Positions 27,380 to 37,042 of a DNA stretch of 64,000 nt are shown here, one piece after another; the stretch's first letter is position 1, and each line of letters starts with the position of its first letter. The notes below the pieces were generated by a model. The model did not search any database. It had not been told where the DNA came from and was given only the letters and a program-made list of their open reading frames with translations. The position numbers were made by a program, and so were the translations under genes. The stretch comes from Prevotella melaninogenica ATCC 25845 (GTDB lineage Bacteria; Bacteroidota; Bacteroidia; Bacteroidales; Bacteroidaceae), in NCBI RefSeq assembly GCF_000144405.1, contig NC_014371.1, positions 372,001-436,000 of the forward strand, written 5' to 3'.

Positions 27380-28174
27380 ATGAAACAAAAAAAGAAGATA
27401 ACAAAGAATCGTTTTTTATTGGGCTTCATTGCTATAACTTTTCTTTTAGCCCTCATAAGGTTATTATTTCCGTCTATCGCTCATGATAGGATGAAAGCAT
27501 TATCCAAAGGTGATAGTGATAGCACGCATGTCATGGCAAAAGTTGATTCAGCTAAGATTAAAGCTCAATCAACTCCAAGTAATGTTAAGATGTCTCATTT
27601 CTTTACATCAGATGGGTCACAGAAGAAAAACCGAATCGTTGGTGTAAGAGATTATGAAGAGAGCTTTCCTGACTCGCAACCACAACAGCTTGATGCTGCG
27701 TTGCGTTATGGTGTGAAGCCTGTTGCTGATCGTGCTGATGCTGAGAAGCGTAAGAGCGAATTGGTATATGTTGGTAGTAATCCATATTATAATATGAAGA
27801 AGTTGAATAGTAGCATACCATACCTTGTGCCACGTGCTGCTATCTTACTTCAAGATATTGCCCGTAACTTTATGGATAGCTTGCAGACAAAGGGAGTGCC
27901 TATCAATAAACTTTTAGTTTCAAGCGTTTTGAGAACAAAGGAAGATGTTGAGAAACTTCGTCGGTATAATCATAATGCAACAGAGAATAGCTGCCACCTG
28001 TATGGTACAACCTTTGATATTGCTTACAATAAATATGCTTCAGTTACTCGTCCTGTGACAAATGATACTCTTAAATGGGTTTTAAGTGAAGTGCTTAACG
28101 ACTTACGCTCACAAGGGCGATGCTTTATTAAGCATGAGAAACATCAGGGTTGTTTCCATATAACAGTAAGATAA
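27380..28174 (+). CDS. DUF5715 protein with M15 peptidase-like active site
   Basis: A 264-residue protein with an N-terminal signal anchor (RFLLGFIAITFLLALIRLLF) and a C-terminal domain that keeps M15 (VanX/D-Ala-D-Ala peptidase) landmarks: SVLRT (182-186), SCHLYGTTFD with H206 and D213 in SxHxxGxxxD spacing, and KHEKHQGCFHI with E253 and H260. These match the zinc ligands and the general base. It may trim peptidoglycan peptides in the periplasm; this is inferred from the motifs. It ends 192 bp before rpsP. Confidence 0.72.
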   Translation: MKQKKKITKNRFLLGFIAITFLLALIRLLFPSIAHDRMKALSKGDSDSTHVMAKVDSAKIKAQSTPSNVKMSHFFTSDGSQKKNRIVGVRDYEESFPDSQPQQLDAALRYGVKPVADRADAEKRKSELVYVGSNPYYNMKKLNSSIPYLVPRAAILLQDIARNFMDSLQTKGVPINKLLVSSVLRTKEDVEKLRRYNHNATENSCHLYGTTFDIAYNKYASVTRPVTNDTLKWVLSEVLNDLRSQGRCFIKHEKHQGCFHITVR

Positions 28175-28273
28175 TTTAGTATTGAAAGCTATCATATCTT
28201 GAAATGCTTTTATGGGAAAAGCAGTAGCGGGACGAAAAATAATCGTTGTAGTATTAATATAATCATCAGATTA

Positions 28274-28305
28274 TTTGGCTGTTAGAAAAAAAAGAAGTAA
28301 TTTTG
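28274..28305 (+). promoter_or_regulatory. Promoter of rpsP
   Basis: TTTG (28274-28277), 20 bp, TAATTTTG (28298-28305). The predicted leader is about 55 nt. Confidence 0.7.
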
Positions 28306-28366
28306 CAGTCGCTGTTACGAGATGACAGTATTAAATTCAAACCTTTAAAATATTTATTAAAGAATT

Positions 28367-28918
28367 ATGGCAACAAAAATCAGATTGCAGCGCGGTGGTC
28401 GTAAGAACTATGCTTTCTACAGCATCGTAATCGCTGACGCTCGTGCACCACGTGATGGTAAGTTTACTGAGAAGATTGGTACTTATAACCCTAACACCAA
28501 TCCAGCCACAGTAGATTTGAATTTTGATCGTGCTCTTTACTGGGTTGAGACAGGTGCTCAGCCAACAGACACTGCTCGTAACATCCTTAAGGGTGAGGGC
28601 GTTTACATGATGAAGCACCTCCGTGGTGGTGTTAAGAAGGGCGCATTCGACGAGGCTGCATGCCAGCAGAAGTTTGATGCTTGGAAGCAGGCTAAGGTTG
28701 CAGCTACAGAGGCTGTTGAGAAGAAGGTAACCGACGCGAAGAAGGCTGCTGCTGCTCAGAACCTCGAGGCTGAGAAGAAGGTTAACGAGGCTATTGCTAA
28801 GAAGGTTGCAGACAAGAAGGCTGCTACCGTTGTAGCACAGGCTGAGGCTGAGGCAGCACAGGCTGCTGAGGATACTACTTCTGAGGCTCCTGCAGAGGAG
28901 GCACCAGCAGAGGCATAA
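28367..28918 (+). CDS. rpsP: 30S ribosomal protein S16 with Ala/Glu-rich tail
   Basis: A 183-residue protein. Residues 1-80 are the S16 core ([43 protein letters not shown]). After about residue 110 comes a low-complexity tail rich in A, E and K ([14 protein letters not shown]..., ending [11 protein letters not shown]) that more than doubles the usual length of about 80-90 residues. Bacteroidetes S16 commonly carries such a tail; its role is unknown. It is transcribed alone and followed by a strong terminator. Confidence 0.93.
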   Translation: MATKIRLQRGGRKNYAFYSIVIADARAPRDGKFTEKIGTYNPNTNPATVDLNFDRALYWVETGAQPTDTARNILKGEGVYMMKHLRGGVKKGAFDEAACQQKFDAWKQAKVAATEAVEKKVTDAKKAAAAQNLEAEKKVNEAIAKKVADKKAATVVAQAEAEAAQAAEDTTSEAPAEEAPAEA

Positions 28919-28940
28919 CCCTCGCTCGCTATTAAAGCAT

Positions 28941-28977
28941 AAGTCCATAGACTCTTCAAGAGTTTATGGACTTTTTT
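28941..28977 (+). terminator. Intrinsic terminator after rpsP
   Basis: A 15-bp stem AAGTCCATAGACTCT / AGAGTTTATGGACTT (one G-T pair), a 3-nt loop, then a T-run. Confidence 0.9.
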
Positions 28978-29054
28978 ATTTGTGATAGATTCAAAAGTGT
29001 TACAATATGGTAAGCATTCCCACATAAATAAGTCATTCTTGTCTTACTAAATAA

Positions 29055-29464
29055 AGGTAATGATGTCCGATTTTTTCACATATCGATTTTGTAAAGACCA
29101 CTAAACGACTTGCTATTAACGCCTAATTGGCTTGCAAAAGATGCTCTTTTGAGGTCTTATTAACGCCCTTTTGAAGTCCAATTAAGTACCTTTTCTTGTA
29201 CACCTTTATAACTAATTGATTTACTGTAGGTTGTGAGCTTGCCTTTTACACGTGTCTTCCCATTTTATTTTTTAGCTTTTATAAGAAATTGTGTAATGAT
29301 TTTTCAGTATCTTATCTGCCAACTTTCAATGCGTTAAAATGAAAAGGTTCTCTGTGTCGGAGGATGAATAAATAGACAGTCTTAGCTATTTTTTTGTTTA
29401 ATGAATACCTTTGGTTCTTCCATTAAAGCAATACAAACAATGCTATGCATTTAATGGAAGAGCC
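29055..29464 (-). repeat. R1 long-form element, copy C
   Basis: Read on minus: a hairpin with 15-bp arms (29464-29413; inner arms TTCCATTAAA/TTTAATGGAA), then TTCATTAAACAAAAAAATAG and CTAAGAC, then AT-rich sequence with CAGATAAG and ATTACACAATTTC words, then the 22-bp array at 29085-29194. The same order occurs at 39932 and 59087. It fills the rpsP-hutI gap. Confidence 0.65.
29085..29194 (-). repeat. R1 array C (five 22-bp units)
   Basis: On minus from 29194: AAAAGGTACTTAATTGG, AAAAGGGCGTTAATAAG, AAAAGAGCATCTTTTGC, AATTAGGCGTTAATAGC, GTTTAGTGGTCTTTAC are the unit starts, each 22 bp apart. Convergent gap between rpsP and hutI. Confidence 0.85.
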
Positions 29465-29467
29465 CTT

Positions 29468-30721
29468 TCAATCTACTTTTACATACTCTTCTCCTTGTAG
29501 GAAGACTCGTTTTATAATAGGTGTTGTATAAGCGTATGGGATAAATTCTATAGAAGGGATTGTGTCTGTAATAAAGAAGTTAGCCACCTTCCCACGTGTA
29601 ATAGAACCATATTCTTTACTCAATCCCATTGCACATGCTCCATTCAAGGTTGCGGCGTTGATTGCTTCTGCTGGCATTAGGCGCATCTTGATACAGCCAA
29701 GAGAAACGATAAACTTCATGTCTCCTGATGGGGTAGAGCCAGGGTTATAATCGCTTGCAAGGGCAAGTGGCAATCCTTGATCTATCATCTTTCGTCCTAA
29801 GGCAAAAGGTAGGTTAAGGAAGAAGGAGGTTCCTGGAAGTGCAGTCGGCATTGTTTCGCTATTCTTTAGAATCTCAATCTCTTCTTCAGTCATACTCTCT
29901 AAGTGATCAACTGATAGAGCGTTATATTCTACACCAACCTCTACGCCACCTGATGATTCTAACTCGTCAGCATGTATCTTGGGTCGCATACCATATGCTG
30001 CACCAGCTTTTAGAATCCGTGCAGTTTCTTCTGGCGTAAAGAATCCTGTGTCGCAGAACACATCGATGAACTCAGCTAATTTCTCATCACCCACAACGGG
30101 TATCATTTCATTGATGATTAAGTCAACGTAGGCATCTTGTCTACCTTTATATTCACGTGAAACGGCATGTGCACCAAGGAATGTTGCAACGACTTTCAGC
30201 CGTGTTGTCTCTTTGATACGACGGATAACACGGAGCATCTTTAGTTCATCTTCCGTGTTAAGTCCATAACCACTTTTTATCTCTACACAACCTGTTCCTT
30301 TCCTAATAATCTCATCAACACGCTTCATAGCTTGTTGATAAAGTTCATCTTCACTTAATTCATGAAGGCGGTCAGCCGAGTTAAGGATACCACCACCACG
30401 TTTAGCAATTTCTGCATAGCTGAGTCCACGAATCTTGTCAACAAACTCTTGCTCTCGACTACTTGCATAGACAATGTGAGTATGGGAGTCGCACCATGAA
30501 GGAAGAATTGTTCCCTCTTCGGCATCAACAACTTCTTCATTATCAGAAACAGATGGGCAATTGCTCATCTTACCGTAATCAGCAAAATGTCCGTCCTCTA
30601 TAATAAGGTAAGCATCGGACAGCGTGTTTAGTTCTGTCATCTCTTTACCTTTAAGACATAGCTTTCCCTCTTGCCCTATACCAGCAAGTAAGCCAATGTT
30701 TTTAACTATTAATCTTTTCAT
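29468..30721 (-). CDS. hutI: Imidazolonepropionase
   Basis: A 417-residue metal-dependent amidohydrolase that opens imidazolonepropionate to formiminoglutamate. Metal ligands are visible in CDSHTHIVYASSREQEF, FLGAHAVS, KIHADELESSGG and the catalytic ASDYNPGSTPS region. It is the last gene of the hut cluster. A hairpin with a T-rich tail lies between it and hutH, so it may be expressed at a lower level. Confidence 0.92.
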   Translation of the reverse strand: MKRLIVKNIGLLAGIGQEGKLCLKGKEMTELNTLSDAYLIIEDGHFADYGKMSNCPSVSDNEEVVDAEEGTILPSWCDSHTHIVYASSREQEFVDKIRGLSYAEIAKRGGGILNSADRLHELSEDELYQQAMKRVDEIIRKGTGCVEIKSGYGLNTEDELKMLRVIRRIKETTRLKVVATFLGAHAVSREYKGRQDAYVDLIINEMIPVVGDEKLAEFIDVFCDTGFFTPEETARILKAGAAYGMRPKIHADELESSGGVEVGVEYNALSVDHLESMTEEEIEILKNSETMPTALPGTSFFLNLPFALGRKMIDQGLPLALASDYNPGSTPSGDMKFIVSLGCIKMRLMPAEAINAATLNGACAMGLSKEYGSITRGKVANFFITDTIPSIEFIPYAYTTPIIKRVFLQGEEYVKVD

Positions 30722-30774
30722 TTCAAGTGTTCCTATAATCTATGAAAGTGTGAGAATATGGGATGTTCAATAAG

Positions 30775-30820
30775 AAAGGGGTTATGTCAAAATTGTAGAC
30801 AATCTTGATACAACCCCTTT
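30775..30820 (-). terminator. Terminator-like hairpin between hutH and hutI
   Basis: Arms around AAAGGGGTT and AACCCCTTT extend to about 20 bp with two mismatches. On minus it is followed by CTTATTG. It could partly terminate the hut transcript before hutI. Confidence 0.65.
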
Positions 30821-30829
30821 ATGACTTAC

Positions 30830-32311
30830 TTATTTGCGTAAGAATTCAATAGACTTGGCGATGTGAGGTGCCATAAACTCGTCTGTGTCAATGAAAGGAA
30901 CGTTCTCACGATAAGCCTTGTGGATAGCTTCAATCGTTGGAGAAGACTTCAGCGGACGACGGAACTCAAGTGCTTGTGCAGCATTAAAGAGTTCGATAGC
31001 AAGTACACGTTCCGTATTCAATACAACCTGATAGAGCTTTGTTGCCGCATTAGCACCCATACTAACATGGTCTTCCTGACCTTGTGAAGATGGAATACTG
31101 TCGACAGATGCAGGTGTACAATAAGTCTTACTCTGGCTGACAATAGATGCTGCTGTGTATTGTGGAATCATAAAACCACTGTTTACACCGGGCTTAGCCA
31201 CAAGGAAACTTGGTAGGTTACGTGTTCCAGAAACGAGCTTATAGATACGGCGCTCAGAGATATTGCTTAGTTCGCAGAGTGCGATAGCAAGGAAGTCCAT
31301 TGGTTGTGCAATTGGTTCTCCGTGGAAGTTTCCTGCTGAGATAACAAGATCTTCATCAGGACAAACGGTTGGGTTATCAGTTGCAGCATTCACTTCAATA
31401 TCTACGACAGACTTAACATAGGCAATGGTGTCCTTTGATGCGCCATGTACTTGTGGCATACAGCGGAAAGAATAAGGATCTTGTACGTTGACCTTAGGCT
31501 GTTTGATAAGCTCACTGCCTTCTAATAGTTCTCTTATACGTGCTGCAGTGTCAATCTGTCCCTTGTGATGACGAACAGCGTGAACAGCGTGCGTGAATGG
31601 TTCAATACGTCCATCGTAAGCCTCAAGAGACATAGTACCGATAACATCAGCCCACTCGCTCAAACGTTCACTTTGTAAGAGTGCCCATACAGCGAAGGCA
31701 TTCATATTCTGAGTTCCATTGAGTAAGGCAAGTCCTTCTTTAGAAACAAGTTCGATAATCTCCCATTTCATCTTCTTAAGGATGTCAGCACCTGAGTAGA
31801 TTACGCCTTTGTATTCCACCTCACCCATACCAATAAGTGGGAGAGAAAGGTGAGCCAAAGGAACAAGATCGCCTGATGCGCCCAGCGAACCTTGCATATA
31901 TACAATAGGATAGATATCGTTGTTGAAGAAGTCTATCAGTCGCTCGACGGTCTTCAGCTGGCAGGCTGAATAGCCGTAACTGAGCGACTGAATCTTGAGC
32001 AGCAACATTATCTTTACAATCTCATTAGGAACGCGGTCTCCCACACCACAAGCATGAGACATCACGAGGTTTTTCTGCAGCTGTGAAAGACTATCCTTGT
32101 CGATAGATATCTTACAGAGAGAGCCGAAGCCTGTTGTCACACCATAGATAGGAGTTTCTGATTCTTTAATCTTATTATCGAGATACTCTCTACAACGAAT
32201 AATACGTTGACGTGCATCTTCAGAAAGTTCAAGCTTTGTGCCGTTCTTGATTATCTCGCCAATCTGCTCAATAGACAGATGCTCGGCACTGATCTGATGA
32301 ATTTTGTTCAT
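30830..32311 (-). CDS. hutH: Histidine ammonia-lyase
   Basis: A 493-residue enzyme that removes ammonia from histidine to give urocanate. The MIO cofactor tripeptide A145-S146-G147 lies in GSLGASGDLVPLAH, and YGVTTGFGSL near residue 56 is the family signature. It follows hutU by 33 bp in the same operon. Tyrosine and phenylalanine lyases share the fold, but the hut context settles the substrate. Confidence 0.94.
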   Translation of the reverse strand: MNKIHQISAEHLSIEQIGEIIKNGTKLELSEDARQRIIRCREYLDNKIKESETPIYGVTTGFGSLCKISIDKDSLSQLQKNLVMSHACGVGDRVPNEIVKIMLLLKIQSLSYGYSACQLKTVERLIDFFNNDIYPIVYMQGSLGASGDLVPLAHLSLPLIGMGEVEYKGVIYSGADILKKMKWEIIELVSKEGLALLNGTQNMNAFAVWALLQSERLSEWADVIGTMSLEAYDGRIEPFTHAVHAVRHHKGQIDTAARIRELLEGSELIKQPKVNVQDPYSFRCMPQVHGASKDTIAYVKSVVDIEVNAATDNPTVCPDEDLVISAGNFHGEPIAQPMDFLAIALCELSNISERRIYKLVSGTRNLPSFLVAKPGVNSGFMIPQYTAASIVSQSKTYCTPASVDSIPSSQGQEDHVSMGANAATKLYQVVLNTERVLAIELFNAAQALEFRRPLKSSPTIEAIHKAYRENVPFIDTDEFMAPHIAKSIEFLRK

Positions 32312-32344
32312 AGTTTTATGGATTAGTATAATAGATTTAAATGA

Positions 32345-34354
32345 TTAAAAAGCAGTGTTTATAACATCATCATCAACAATGTTAGGGAGTGTAACACAGA
32401 GTCCTGGTGTACGTTCCATCTCTCTTCGAATGGCATCAATAGAACCTGTGTTGCGTGCCCAACTACGACGTGCAATACCATTGTTGACATCCCAAAGGAG
32501 CATCTGACGGATGTGACGGTCAGAGTCTTCGCTACCATCAATCACCATTCCGAAGCCACCATTGATAACTTCTCCCCAGCCAACACCGCCTCCATTGTGG
32601 ATAGATACCCATGTTGCACCACGGAAAGAGTCGCCGATAACATTCTGTACAGCCATGTCAGCGCAGAACTGTGAGCCATCATATATATTAGATGTCTCAC
32701 GGAAAGGAGAGTCTGTTCCCGACACATCATGGTGATCACGTCCCAGAACGATAGGCCGAGAGATTTCTCCCCTACGTATTGCTTCATTGAAAGCTAAGGC
32801 TATCTTGGTACGTCCTTCCGAGTCAGCATAAAGGATACGAGCCTGAGAACCAACAACCAAGTGATTCTTTCCTGCTTCTTTTATCCAATGAATATTATCG
32901 TCAAGTTGACCGATAATATCTGGAGTTGCCGTCTTGCGTATTTCTTCTAATACTTCTGTTGCAATGCGGTCGGACGTTTCTAAGTCCTTTGGGTCACCTG
33001 ACGAACAAACCCAGCGGAATGGTCCAAAGCCATAATCGAAGAACATTGGTCCCATAATATCTTGCACATAAGAAGGATAGCGGAACTTGCCATCAGTCTT
33101 CATGATGTCCGCTCCCGCACGACTTGACTCTAAAAGGAAAGCATTACCATAGTCGAAGAAGTACATACCTTTCGCTGTCAGTTTGTTAATAGCTGCCACC
33201 TGACGGCGTAAAGACTCCTGAACTTTCTCCTTAAACAACGCTGGTTCCTCTGCCATCATACGTTTAGATTCTTCCAAAGAAAGTCCGACTGGATAGTATC
33301 CACCTGCCCATGGATTGTGGAGGGAGGTCTGATCACTTCCTAAGTCAACGTGTACATCTTCTGCTGCTAAGCGTTCCCAAAGGTCAACAACATTACCCAC
33401 ATAAGCCATAGAGACTGTACGCTTTTCCTCAACAGCCTTCAATGCTGCAGGGATAAGTTCATCGAGTGAGGTGTGAAGTTCGTCAACCCAACCTTGGTCA
33501 TAACGTTTCTGTGCCGCAAGTGGGTTGATTTCAGCCGTAATACTTACTACACCAGCTATGTTACCAGCCTTTGGTTGAGCACCAGACATACCGCCTAAGC
33601 CAGAAGTAACGAAGAGCATACCTTTTATACTTGTCTCTCCAGCCTTCAATCGTTTACGTGCAGCATTTAGAACGGTAATGGTTGTGCCATGAACGATACC
33701 CTGTGGACCGATATACATATAGGAACCTGCGGTCATCTGTCCATACTGACTTACGCCCAAGGCATTATCTCGTTCCCAATCATCTGGCTTAGAATAGTTT
33801 GGTATTACCATACCATTCGTTACCACTACACGTGGAGCATTCTTATGAGAAGGGAAGAGTCCGAGCGGATGACCAGAATACATCACCAATGTCTGTTCAT
33901 CGGTCATCTCACTCAAATACTTCATCACCAATCGATATTGTGCCCAATTCTGGAATACGGCACCATTACCACCATATGTAATCAATTCATGAGGATGCTG
34001 TGCAACAGCCTTATCAAGGTTGTTCTGAATCATCATCATGATAGCTGCTGCCTGTTTAGAGTTATGAGGATATTCGTCGATAGGACGCGCATACATCTCA
34101 TAAGTAGGGCGGAAACGGTACATATAGATACGACCATATTGGCGTAACTCCTCCGCAAACTCTGGTGCTAATGTTGCATGGAACTTCTTTGGGAAATAAC
34201 GCAGAGCATTGCGTAGTGCAAGTTTCTTCTCTTCTTGTGTGAGAATATCCTTACGCTTTGGTGCGTGATTAATAGAAGGATCGTATGCTTGTGGCTCAGG
34301 TAGCGTGTCGGCTATGCCTGTGCGAATATCTTTTATAAATTCTTCTTTTGTCAT
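32345..34354 (-). CDS. hutU: Urocanate hydratase
   Basis: A 669-residue NAD-dependent enzyme converting urocanate to imidazolonepropionate. At about 670 residues it is the longer variant of the family (about 550 in many bacteria), with an N-terminal extension before the YGGNGAVFQNW region. GLGGMSGAQPKAGNIAG, GSDQTSLHNPWAGGYYPVG and CSSGDP are typical. Confidence 0.92.
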   Translation of the reverse strand: MTKEEFIKDIRTGIADTLPEPQAYDPSINHAPKRKDILTQEEKKLALRNALRYFPKKFHATLAPEFAEELRQYGRIYMYRFRPTYEMYARPIDEYPHNSKQAAAIMMMIQNNLDKAVAQHPHELITYGGNGAVFQNWAQYRLVMKYLSEMTDEQTLVMYSGHPLGLFPSHKNAPRVVVTNGMVIPNYSKPDDWERDNALGVSQYGQMTAGSYMYIGPQGIVHGTTITVLNAARKRLKAGETSIKGMLFVTSGLGGMSGAQPKAGNIAGVVSITAEINPLAAQKRYDQGWVDELHTSLDELIPAALKAVEEKRTVSMAYVGNVVDLWERLAAEDVHVDLGSDQTSLHNPWAGGYYPVGLSLEESKRMMAEEPALFKEKVQESLRRQVAAINKLTAKGMYFFDYGNAFLLESSRAGADIMKTDGKFRYPSYVQDIMGPMFFDYGFGPFRWVCSSGDPKDLETSDRIATEVLEEIRKTATPDIIGQLDDNIHWIKEAGKNHLVVGSQARILYADSEGRTKIALAFNEAIRRGEISRPIVLGRDHHDVSGTDSPFRETSNIYDGSQFCADMAVQNVIGDSFRGATWVSIHNGGGVGWGEVINGGFGMVIDGSEDSDRHIRQMLLWDVNNGIARRSWARNTGSIDAIRREMERTPGLCVTLPNIVDDDVINTAF

Positions 34355-34480
34355 AGTTACTTAGTAGATCTATTTGGGTTGTAGTTATTTAAAAAGGTTT
34401 CCAGCGTAAAGTGTATTAGTTAAAGCATATAACAGCTTTAGCTACGATTATATATCTATTATCTTATGGAGATTTTAATC

Positions 34481-34503
34481 GGGCAAGCAAGGTATACTTG
34501 CCC
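34481..34503 (-). terminator. Short hairpin after ftcD
   Basis: GGGCAAG / CTTGCCC with a 9-nt loop, followed on minus by GATTAAAATC. It lies 100 bp past the ftcD stop and may separate ftcD from hutU transcription. Confidence 0.45.
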
Positions 34504-34602
34504 AATTTATTGACATATAATTAACTTCGTTGTGGGATAGCTAAAGCGTTATTTATTTCCTTGTTTATAAGGAATATAACCCTTATAATATAAAGAAAAA
34601 CA

Positions 34603-36306
34603 TTATAGTTTAGCCTCAACTATCTTCATTATCTCTGCCTCAGCTTCATTAGCTTGAGCAATCAACTTGTTTGCCTCGGCAACTAAATGTTCTGCTTTTT
34701 CTTTGTCTTTCAAGCCAGAAGCATTAATCTTCACATTCAGACCTGCGCCGAGTACAGCAGCACGAGCTGCCAATACACCAACACCAGCATCTGAAACACT
34801 GTTAGGATTACCTTCCTCTGCCATTGCACGGCAAAGTTCAAACACCTTGTATGAAGCCTTCATCGTGTGCAAAGGAACTTCTGTTGCGAAGAGTGTTGCT
34901 TCTTGTATCGCCTGAGAACGTGCAGCCTTTTCCTCATCGGTACCCTTAGGAAGTCCAAAGGCAGACATGATTCGGTTAAAAGCTTCTGTGTCTTCATCAA
35001 CGAGTATCATTAGTTCAGATTGTATTGCTTGTCCCTTCTCAGCCCAGTTACTGAACTCTTCCCAGCGTGCATCCCAACCTGCTTTATGACTGGAGAGGTT
35101 GGCTACCATTGTACCTAAAGCAGCACCTAAAGCTCCCATATAAGCGGAGATAGTACCACCTCCAGGTGCTGGAGATTCACGTGAAGTCTCATTAGTAAAC
35201 TCTTTGACAGTCAAATCAATGAGCTTTGGTGTCTTATTGGCATCTTCCAACAAATATTCAATGACTTTCTCACGTGGGTTGAAAGGTTTCAAATCGTCTA
35301 AGCCCATTGACATAATGGCAATCTTGATGATGTCTTCTTCTGGAATACCTGTTGAACGTTGCTGCTTCTTTAGGAAATAAGTTCCAGCTTCAAGGAGTGT
35401 TCGTTTAGGAATAAGACCTACTATTTCAGTACCAGTCACGCGTATTCCTCGGTTCTGTGCACAGCGACAAACCTCATCAAAGGCAATGTGGAGAGGTGTG
35501 ATATTGATGTCAGTTATATTCATTGACACCTGTGCTATTCCATATTCATCAATGAACCAGCCAATAGCCTTTGTTGCTTTCAACGTACCGGGTTGCATGA
35601 TGATTTCGCCCTTTTCGTCCTTCATTGGCTTACCCACAGGCGAACCACCTTCACGCATTGGACGCCCCTTTTCTCTTACATCAAATGCTATTGCATTGGC
35701 ACGACGTGTAGAGGTTGTGTTGAGGTTGAAGTTTGTTGCTATCAAGAAGTCGCGTGCACCGACTGCTGTACAGCCTGTTCGTGCTAACTGCTCATCCCAT
35801 TCACGTGCACCATAATCAGGTGCCTCTGCTGCTTCTGACATACGCTGTGGAAGTCCTTCATACTCTCCCTTACGGCAAATAGCAAGATTCTTACGTTCTG
35901 GAGTCTTGGCTGCAGCTTCATAACAGTAGCAAGGAACCTGTAGTTCATTAGCAATACGCTCTGCCAACTTACGTGCCAATGCTGCACATTCTTCTAAGGT
36001 GATACCAGCAACAGGGATAAGCGGACAAACATCTGTAGCACCCATACGAGGGTGAGCACCATGATGCTGTCGCATGTCAATAAGTTGTGCAGCCTTCTTA
36101 ACACAACGGAAAGCAGCCTCTACAACTACTGATGGTTCGCCAACAAAGGTTACAACCGTACGATTGGTTGCTTCTCCGGGGTCAACATCCAGTAATTTAA
36201 CGCCTTTAACGCGTTCCACTTCATCAGTAATCTGTTTGATTACATCTTTGTTTCGTCCTTCACTAAAATTAGGGACACACTCGATGATTTGTTTTTCTCG
36301 TGCCAT
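34603..36306 (-). CDS. ftcD: Bifunctional glutamate formimidoyltransferase / formimino-THF cyclodeaminase
   Basis: A 567-residue fusion. Residues 1-330 are formiminotransferase (MAREKQIIECVPNFSEGR..., HHGAHPRMGATDVCPLIP). Residues about 365-567 are cyclodeaminase (ESPAPGGGTISAYMGALGAALGTMVANLS). It takes the formimino group of formiminoglutamate to THF and cyclises it with release of ammonia. With hutH, hutU and hutI it completes histidine to glutamate. The ATG at 36306 matches the family N-terminus; a longer frame to 36363 adds unlikely sequence. Confidence 0.93.
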   Translation of the reverse strand: MAREKQIIECVPNFSEGRNKDVIKQITDEVERVKGVKLLDVDPGEATNRTVVTFVGEPSVVVEAAFRCVKKAAQLIDMRQHHGAHPRMGATDVCPLIPVAGITLEECAALARKLAERIANELQVPCYCYEAAAKTPERKNLAICRKGEYEGLPQRMSEAAEAPDYGAREWDEQLARTGCTAVGARDFLIATNFNLNTTSTRRANAIAFDVREKGRPMREGGSPVGKPMKDEKGEIIMQPGTLKATKAIGWFIDEYGIAQVSMNITDINITPLHIAFDEVCRCAQNRGIRVTGTEIVGLIPKRTLLEAGTYFLKKQQRSTGIPEEDIIKIAIMSMGLDDLKPFNPREKVIEYLLEDANKTPKLIDLTVKEFTNETSRESPAPGGGTISAYMGALGAALGTMVANLSSHKAGWDARWEEFSNWAEKGQAIQSELMILVDEDTEAFNRIMSAFGLPKGTDEEKAARSQAIQEATLFATEVPLHTMKASYKVFELCRAMAEEGNPNSVSDAGVGVLAARAAVLGAGLNVKINASGLKDKEKAEHLVAEANKLIAQANEAEAEIMKIVEAKL

Positions 36307-36703
36307 ATATAACAAATATAGATTTAAACAATGATAGTTTAGGTTTCGAGTGTAAAAATACAAATTAGTTTTTGTAATTCAAAACTTTTAATGCAAAACT
36401 ATTTAAACAAACTTTAGTTACCTTCATTTGGCAAAGTAATGGAAGGTAATCGTATTAGAAATAGGTTTATAAATACAGTTATTAGGCATAGAAATAGGAG
36501 TGATTAGAAGGTGAAAAATGGTTTTTCTAAAATATAGAGTGATAAAAAGCCATTATATAATAAGGTATACAGAGCAATTCTAAGTTTCTTGCAGAAAGCT
36601 TAGAATCGCTCTATGCGATATTTCTTAAAACTCTAAACATAAGTAGTAAACCTTATCACTTCAAACTACCGAAGTCGCCTTTTGTTAGAATTTTTCACAT
36701 ATC

Positions 36704-36813
36704 GTTTTTTAAAAGACCACTAAACGGCTTGCAACTAACGCCCTTTTGACTGGCAAAAGATGCTCTTTTGAAGTCTTACTAACGCCCTTTTGGACCCTTA
36801 CAAAGTACCTTTT
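36704..36813 (-). repeat. R1 array D (five 22-bp units)
   Basis: On minus from 36813: unit starts AAAAGGTACTTTGTAAG, AAAAGGGCGTTAGTAAG, AAAAGAGCATCTTTTGC, AAAAGGGCGTTAGTTGC, GTTTAGTGGTCTTTTAA. It lies in the 736-bp gap between ftcD and the SDR gene; the remainder holds only a doubtful small ORF. Confidence 0.85.
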
Positions 36814-36818
36814 CAAAT

Positions 36819-37001
36819 CTATCTTTTCAACTGCTTGATAGCAAATAACTTACAAAGGTGATAAAATAACTTGCTTTTAAGCTGTTTCCCTCTCTTTTCT
36901 TTGGTTGTTTTGTCAATATATTTCTTTCCTTTTTTGATATAAATCTCACACGGAGCAACAGAGGTTCCGACGATGTAGGAAATAAAGGAGTATAACTGCA
37001 A
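36819..37001 (-). other. Doubtful 60-codon ORF abutting R1 array D
   Basis: Reads MQLYSFISYIVGTSVAPCEI and then a Lys-rich stretch (KKGKKYIDKTTKEKRGK) to KQLKR. The stop lies 5 bp before the R1 array. The 3' half resembles at DNA level the flanks of arrays A and C (AAACAGCTT, CACCTTTRTAA words), so it may be a repeat flank that is open by chance, or a degraded small gene carried with the repeat. No known family. Confidence 0.25.
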
Positions 37002-37042
37002 TGTTTCTTGGGAAGAATAAAGAGATATTCTTTTAGTCTAAA

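Noticed and set aside
28337-28948. 203-codon minus-strand ORF opposite rpsP
   Set aside because: Leu/Ser/Cys-rich product is the antisense of the Ala/Glu/Lys-rich S16 gene; rpsP is certain.
33689-34147. 152-codon plus-strand ORF opposite hutU
   Set aside because: It lies wholly antisense to a conserved hutU region; no domain, start context or promoter.
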